Part shown: one piece after another, positions 6,837-9,328 of the stretch
Layout of the letters: each line of letters starts with the position of its first letter
Numbering within the stretch: the first letter of the stretch is position 1
DNA from: Thermoflexus sp035573655
GTDB lineage: Bacteria; Chloroflexota; Anaerolineae; Thermoflexales; Thermoflexaceae
Reading direction: 5' to 3'
Length of the DNA stretch: 9,328 nucleotides
NCBI GenBank assembly: GCA_035573655.1
Contig: DATMAC010000023.1
Span: 1 to 9,328, forward strand
Program-made: the position numbers and the translations under genes
Notes under the pieces: model-generated
Seen by the model: only the letters and a program-made list of their open reading frames with translations
The model's database searches: none
What the model was told of the DNA's origin: nothing

Positions 6837-7868
6837 ATGCCCTTCACGGTAGAAGACTTTCAGGATCTTTTAGTGCTGCTCCAGCGGCATCCGGAGTGGC
6901 GGGCGCAGCTTTGGGCGGCGCTGGCCGGCGAGGAGCTTTTGCGTCTGCCGGGGGAGTTCACGACCCACCGTCAGGAGTTCACCGCCTTCCGGGCGGAGAC
7001 CGACCGGCGCTTCGCGGAGCTCGCCCAGGCGGTCCAGAGCCTGGCCGAGGCGCAACGCCGGCATTACGAGGAGTTCGCCGCCTTCCGGGCGGAGGCCGAC
7101 CGGCGCTTCGCGGAGCTGAGCCAGGCCGTTCAGAGCCTGGCCGAGGCCCAACGGCGCCACTACGAGGAGTTCGCCGCCTTCCGGGCGGAGGCCGACCGGC
7201 GCTGGGCCGAGACCGACCGGCGCTTCGCGGAGCTGAGCCAGGCCGTCCAGAGCTTGGCCGAGGCCCAGCGGCGCCACTACGAGGAGTTCGCCGCCCTCCG
7301 GGAGGAGACCGACCGGCGCTTCGCGGAGCTGGCGGAGGCGCAGCGGCGGACAGAGGCGCAAATCGCCCAACTGACCGAGGCCCAGCGGCGGACCCAGGAA
7401 GAGGTCAGGGAGTATCGAGGGCCGTTCATCGAGATGAAGTACCGAGAGCGGCCGCACGCTTATTTTCATCGGATCGTCCAGCGGCCTCGACGGGTCGAGC
7501 CCGATGAACTCGAGGACCTTCTGGAGGGCCGCGCCCTGGAGCCTTCGGAGGAGGATCGACTTCGCGAGACCGACCTCCTCTTGCGAGGGCGACGGGAAGG
7601 GAGGGAGACGTGGCTGGCCGTGGAGATCTCCTACGGGATCGGGCCGGGAGATGTCCGGCGGGCGCTCCGGTCGGCCGAGGCGCTCCGGAAGCTGGGGATC
7701 GAGGCCCTCCCGGTTGTGGCCGGCGTCTGGCTGACGGCGGAGGCGGAAGCGGAGGCCCGGGGGCGGGTCTGGCGGGTTCTCGACGGGCGGGTCTACCCCC
7801 CGGAGGCGGAGGCCCCGACGGGGTCGGCGGCGGAGCGGGAGGATGTCGATGACGTCGTCCGTGGCTGA
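6837..7868 (+). CDS. Coiled-coil repeat protein with PD-(D/E)XK-like C-terminal domain
   Basis: This is a 343-residue soluble protein. Residues about 46-190 are built from near-identical units of the type EEFAAFRAEADRRFAELSQA...EAQRRHY, predicted to form a long helix or coiled coil. Residues about 195-320 form a globular tail with ETDLLLRG (244-251), WLAVEIS (259-265), GDVRRALRSAEALRKLG (271-287) and ALPVVAGVWL (290-299). The D...(D/E)xK-like spacing and the following helix resemble the PD-(D/E)XK nuclease-like tails of DUF3782-type coiled-coil proteins common in Chloroflexota and cyanobacteria. Here the ExK lysine position is Ser (E-I-S), so catalysis is doubtful. The start is fixed by AGGAGG at 6825-6830. 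The gene stands alone and is followed 46 bases later by a strong terminator. Cellular role unknown; no membrane segment or signal peptide. Confidence 0.8.
   Translation: MPFTVEDFQDLLVLLQRHPEWRAQLWAALAGEELLRLPGEFTTHRQEFTAFRAETDRRFAELAQAVQSLAEAQRRHYEEFAAFRAEADRRFAELSQAVQSLAEAQRRHYEEFAAFRAEADRRWAETDRRFAELSQAVQSLAEAQRRHYEEFAALREETDRRFAELAEAQRRTEAQIAQLTEAQRRTQEEVREYRGPFIEMKYRERPHAYFHRIVQRPRRVEPDELEDLLEGRALEPSEEDRLRETDLLLRGRREGRETWLAVEISYGIGPGDVRRALRSAEALRKLGIEALPVVAGVWLTAEAEAEARGRVWRVLDGRVYPPEAEAPTGSAAEREDVDDVVRG
6972..7340 (+). repeat. In-gene tandem repeats of 96 bp (32 codons), one unit expanded by 21 bp
   Basis: Unit 1 covers 6972-7067, unit 2 7068-7163, unit 3 7164-7280 and a partial unit 4 7281-7340. 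Each encodes (Q/E)EF.A.R.E.DRRFAEL and then, in units 1-3, AVQSLAEAQRRHY. Unit 3 is 117 bp because seven codons (around RRWAETDRRF, residues 121-130) are inserted, exactly one coiled-coil heptad and a copy of the neighbouring DRRF motif. Confidence 0.85.
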
Positions 7869-7888
7869 AGCGACGCATCAGTCGAAGC

Positions 7889-8057
7889 GGCCAGAAGAGA
7901 GTGGAGGAAACCCCAGACGGCCCGCGCTCTCAGAGTGCGGGCCGTCTTTTTTTGTGCGGCGCAACGTCCTGGCAGCCTCCCGCCGCGCGTTTAGGGTGTG
8001 GGATCGGAAAAAGCCTGCACCCTAAACGTGTGGGACAGCGTGGGGGAGCTGGAAGCC
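7889..8057. repeat. Duplicated noncoding unit, copy 1 (terminator plus inverted repeat)
   Basis: This stretch aligns with 8217-8382, about 329 bases downstream. Shared landmarks in order are GGCC.GAAG, the GACGGCCCG...CGGGCCGTC terminator hairpin, a T run, CCGCGCGTTTAGGGTG, an A-rich loop, GCACCCTAAACG and a GGGA..GCGTG tail. The second hairpin pairs CGTTTAGGGTG (7988-7998) with CACCCTAAACG (8018-8028) without mismatch and extends two more pairs through a G-T wobble. The loop is 19 bases. No open frame explains it. It could be a mobile hairpin element, a repeat family, or a structured RNA. Confidence 0.65.
7915..7953 (+). terminator. Rho-independent terminator of the coiled-coil gene
   Basis: AGACGGCCCGC (7915-7925) pairs perfectly with GCGGGCCGTCT (7937-7947). 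CTCT and AGAG extend the stem inside, leaving almost no loop. A run of seven T (7947-7953) follows. It lies 46 bases after the coiled-coil gene stop, on the correct strand. Confidence 0.9.
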
Positions 8058-8112
8058 CCGGGCGAAGGGGAGGATCGCCCAGGGCCTCCGCGTTTCGGGA
8101 GCGGGCCCCGTG

Positions 8113-8147
8113 GTTAGCGGGCATGGCGGCCCGCCATGCCCACTAAC
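8113..8147. repeat. 35-base near-perfect palindrome
   Basis: GTTAG-C-GGGCATGGCGG and CCGCCATGCCC-A-CTAAC are reverse complements apart from one C/A mismatch, around a single central C. With almost no loop it can form a cruciform or bind a symmetrical protein. No T run follows, so it is not a terminator. It sits between the two copies of the duplicated noncoding unit. From 8148 to 8216 I see no further structure or gene. Confidence 0.7.
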
Positions 8148-8216
8148 TAAGCGTTGGCGGCAGCTTGAACGGGGCAGGCCAAGGGAGGATGGCTGCGCAG
8201 GGTGGCCGAATGCATT

Positions 8217-8382
8217 GGCCGGAAGGAGATTGAGGGGACCTTCCCGACGGCCCGAGTGCCCACGGAGCGCCCGGGCCGTCGTTTTTGTTTGGCGCGCCAC
8301 CTCTCTCCCTGCCGCGCGTTTAGGGTGCGCGGTCAAAAAACTTGCACCCTAAACGCGAGGGATGGCGTGAAGGGGAAAGGCC
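8217..8382. repeat. Duplicated noncoding unit, copy 2 (terminator plus inverted repeat)
   Basis: This is the second copy of the unit at 7889-8057. Its inverted repeat is perfect over 14 bp: CGCGTTTAGGGTGC (8315-8328) with GCACCCTAAACGCG (8344-8357), loop 15 bases with six A. The sequences around the hairpins have diverged, but the stems have kept pairing; the base at 8356 (C here, T at 8029 in copy 1) restores a full G-C pair. No gene precedes this copy. From 8383 to 8490 I see no feature. Confidence 0.65.
8245..8286 (+). terminator. Terminator-like hairpin without an upstream gene
   Basis: CGACGGCCCG (8245-8254) pairs with CGGGCCGTCG (8272-8281) around a 17-base loop, followed by five T (8282-8286). 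It is homologous to the terminator at 7915-7953. No coding gene on the plus strand ends nearby. It may stop read-through transcription, end a small RNA starting after about 8100, or simply have been copied with its unit. Confidence 0.6.
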
Positions 8383-8490
8383 GCTGTGGGACGCAAAGAG
8401 CAATCCGGGAGACGCTGAGGACCCGCACTGCCCCCGTTTTCCATCTTCGCCCTTAGATGATGAAGATGCTTGTCTCTCCTCCAGTGGCGC

Positions 8491-8753
8491 TCAAAGGACC
8501 TCGGCTTGTCGGCGGAGGCAATCGAGGCGCAAAGCGAGAAGCCTCCCGTCGTTGGCCTGGACGAGGGCGAGGACGAAAAGGCCATCGGGGAGCAGAAGGA
8601 GGAGCCTCCCCACGAAGGGAGGTAATGGGGGACGGGGGTGAAACGGATCTCGCGGTCCTCCAGGATCAGGGCAAGACGGTCCAGGAAGGCGAAGACACAG
8701 CGGGCTCCGGGAATGGTGTCCATGAAGATGATAGCGGGTTTGGGAGGGGAAGT
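8491..8753 (-). pseudogene. 3'-end fragment of an unidentified gene, copy 2, probably frameshifted
   Basis: On the minus strand the last 42 codons (8619-8494) match copy 1 at 6595-6720 and end at TGA (8493-8491), with residues LRLDCLRRQAEVL. Upstream the protein-like frame is different: from 8753 it reads PPKPAIIFMDTIPGARCVFA and continues FLDRLALILEDREIRFTPVPHYLP before losing character near 8625. A one-base frameshift around 8620-8630 would join the two parts into about 85 residues. A TGA at 8756-8754 closes the upstream frame, and the CRISPR array begins 83 bases further on, so the 5' part is missing. The family is not recognised. It could also be two unrelated pieces. Confidence 0.4.
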
Positions 8754-8836
8754 TCAGCATTCAAATCCAGCATGGATTGAGGAACTTTGCGTTTAAGCTA
8801 CGGAGCTTGCGAAGGAGGATTCACCGTCCCACCTTC

Positions 8837-9328
8837 ATTTCAATCCCTCAGTCGGGATTCCATGTGTTCAAGCTGCTGGACGTCGGGATCGCCTTCGCCG
8901 GCGTCAACTGCGGTTTCAATCCCTCAATCGGGATTCCACGTGTTCAAGCTCCGACCTGTTCGATCTTTACCGCGCCGGCAAGCTGTTTCAATCCCTCAAT
9001 CGGGATTCCACGTGTTCAAGCTGATTGCGGATTGCACCTGGCAACTCGACTTGGGTTGTGTTTCAATCCCTCAATCGGGATTCCACGTGTTCAAGCCTCC
9101 TCCGCCCGTGGGTTCCCCAGCCGTCCCTTCCAGGTTTCAATCCCTCAATCGGGATTCCACGTGTTCAAGCTGCCTACAAGGCGCTCCCCGACGTGATGAG
9201 GCAGATTGCTGAGTTTCAATCCCTCAATCGGGATTCCACGTGTTCAAGCTGTGATCGGCTGGGGAAAGTACAAGGGCATGAAATTGGTTTCAATCCCTCA
9301 ATCGGGATTCCACGTGTTCAAGCAATGG
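8837..9328 (-). CRISPR. CRISPR array, trailer end, seven repeats, continuing off the right edge
   Basis: The 37-base repeats start at 8837, 8913, 8985, 9060, 9134, 9213 and 9287. On the plus strand the consensus begins GTTTCAATCCCTCAATCGGG and ends ATTCCACGTGTTCAAGC. The six complete spacers are 39, 35, 38, 37, 42 and 37 bases; a seventh is cut by the window end. Repeats 2-7 are identical. Repeat 1 has three changes (first base A, CAGTC, CATG), as expected for the end far from the leader. Read on the minus strand, the repeat ends GGGATTGAAAC, the common 3' end of 37-base repeats in type I and III systems, and AATCCC/GGGATT can form a short hairpin. I therefore infer minus-strand transcription with the leader to the right. 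No cas gene lies in the window, so the type is open. Confidence 0.98.

Noticed and set aside
6580..6852. Plus-strand 90-codon open frame running into the coiled-coil gene
   Set aside because: It crosses the -10 box and ribosome-binding site, overlaps the next start in another frame, and lies antisense to the better supported gene-end fragment.
7986..8030. TTTAGGG motif as a telomere-like repeat
   Set aside because: It occurs once per inverted-repeat arm and is not in tandem; the resemblance is accidental.
8777..9212. Two plus-strand open frames of about 140 codons across the CRISPR array
   Set aside because: They are made of repeat translations (SIPQSGFHVFK-like) alternating with spacers. 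The 37-base repeats lack stops in these frames, so the frames are artefacts.
6327..9328. A defence operon linking the coiled-coil protein to the CRISPR array
   Set aside because: The gene has its own terminator, lies about 970 bases from the array at its trailer end, and no cas or other defence gene is present. Proximity alone does not support a joint system.

Overview
The window is GC-rich bacterial DNA. It probably comes from a thermophilic member of the Chloroflexota (Thermoflexus/Anaerolineae-like). That guess rests on the tandem GTAGGGGC...GCCCCTAC intergenic palindromes, the CCCCTCTCCCC hairpin, the very high GC in third codon positions and the coiled-coil EAQRRTEE-type protein. It is an inference from style, not from a marker gene.

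Layout, left to right. Positions 1-2336 hold a compact plus-strand run. It contains the 3' end of an unidentified gene, a fused YqeC-like/MocA-like molybdenum-cofactor maturation protein (119-1507) whose ATG overlaps the upstream stop codon, and a HAD-IIA (NagD-type) phosphatase (1542-2336). A four-copy array of short palindromic repeats (2333-2640) follows; its first bases supply the stop codon of the phosphatase. A complete cytoplasmic GH2 beta-mannosidase-type enzyme (2651-5212) comes next. It converges on a minus-strand isoaspartyl peptidase/L-asparaginase (5400-6326), with a two-hairpin terminator region between them.

The right third (6327-9328) is much less gene-dense. It has a possible 26-codon small gene upstream of the asparaginase, and a plus-strand gene for a repeat-built coiled-coil protein with a PD-(D/E)XK-like C-terminus (6837-7868). 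Two homologous minus-strand gene-end fragments (6592-6720 and 8491-8619, 110 of 126 bases identical) bracket that gene. Two diverged copies of a noncoding unit (7889-8057 and 8217-8382) each contain an intrinsic terminator followed by a long inverted repeat. The window ends in the trailer end of a CRISPR array with seven 37-base repeats (8837 onward) that runs off the right edge. Repeat features indicate that crRNAs are transcribed on the minus strand, so the leader, and any adjacent cas genes, should lie beyond the window.

The left genes serve unrelated housekeeping or catabolic roles: cofactor maturation, phosphate-ester hydrolysis, mannoside breakdown, and isoaspartyl-peptide or asparagine turnover. 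The right part looks like an accessory region shaped by duplication and gene decay. No cas gene, transposase, tRNA or rRNA is visible. The least explained items are the duplicated terminator/inverted-repeat unit and the paired gene-end fragments.
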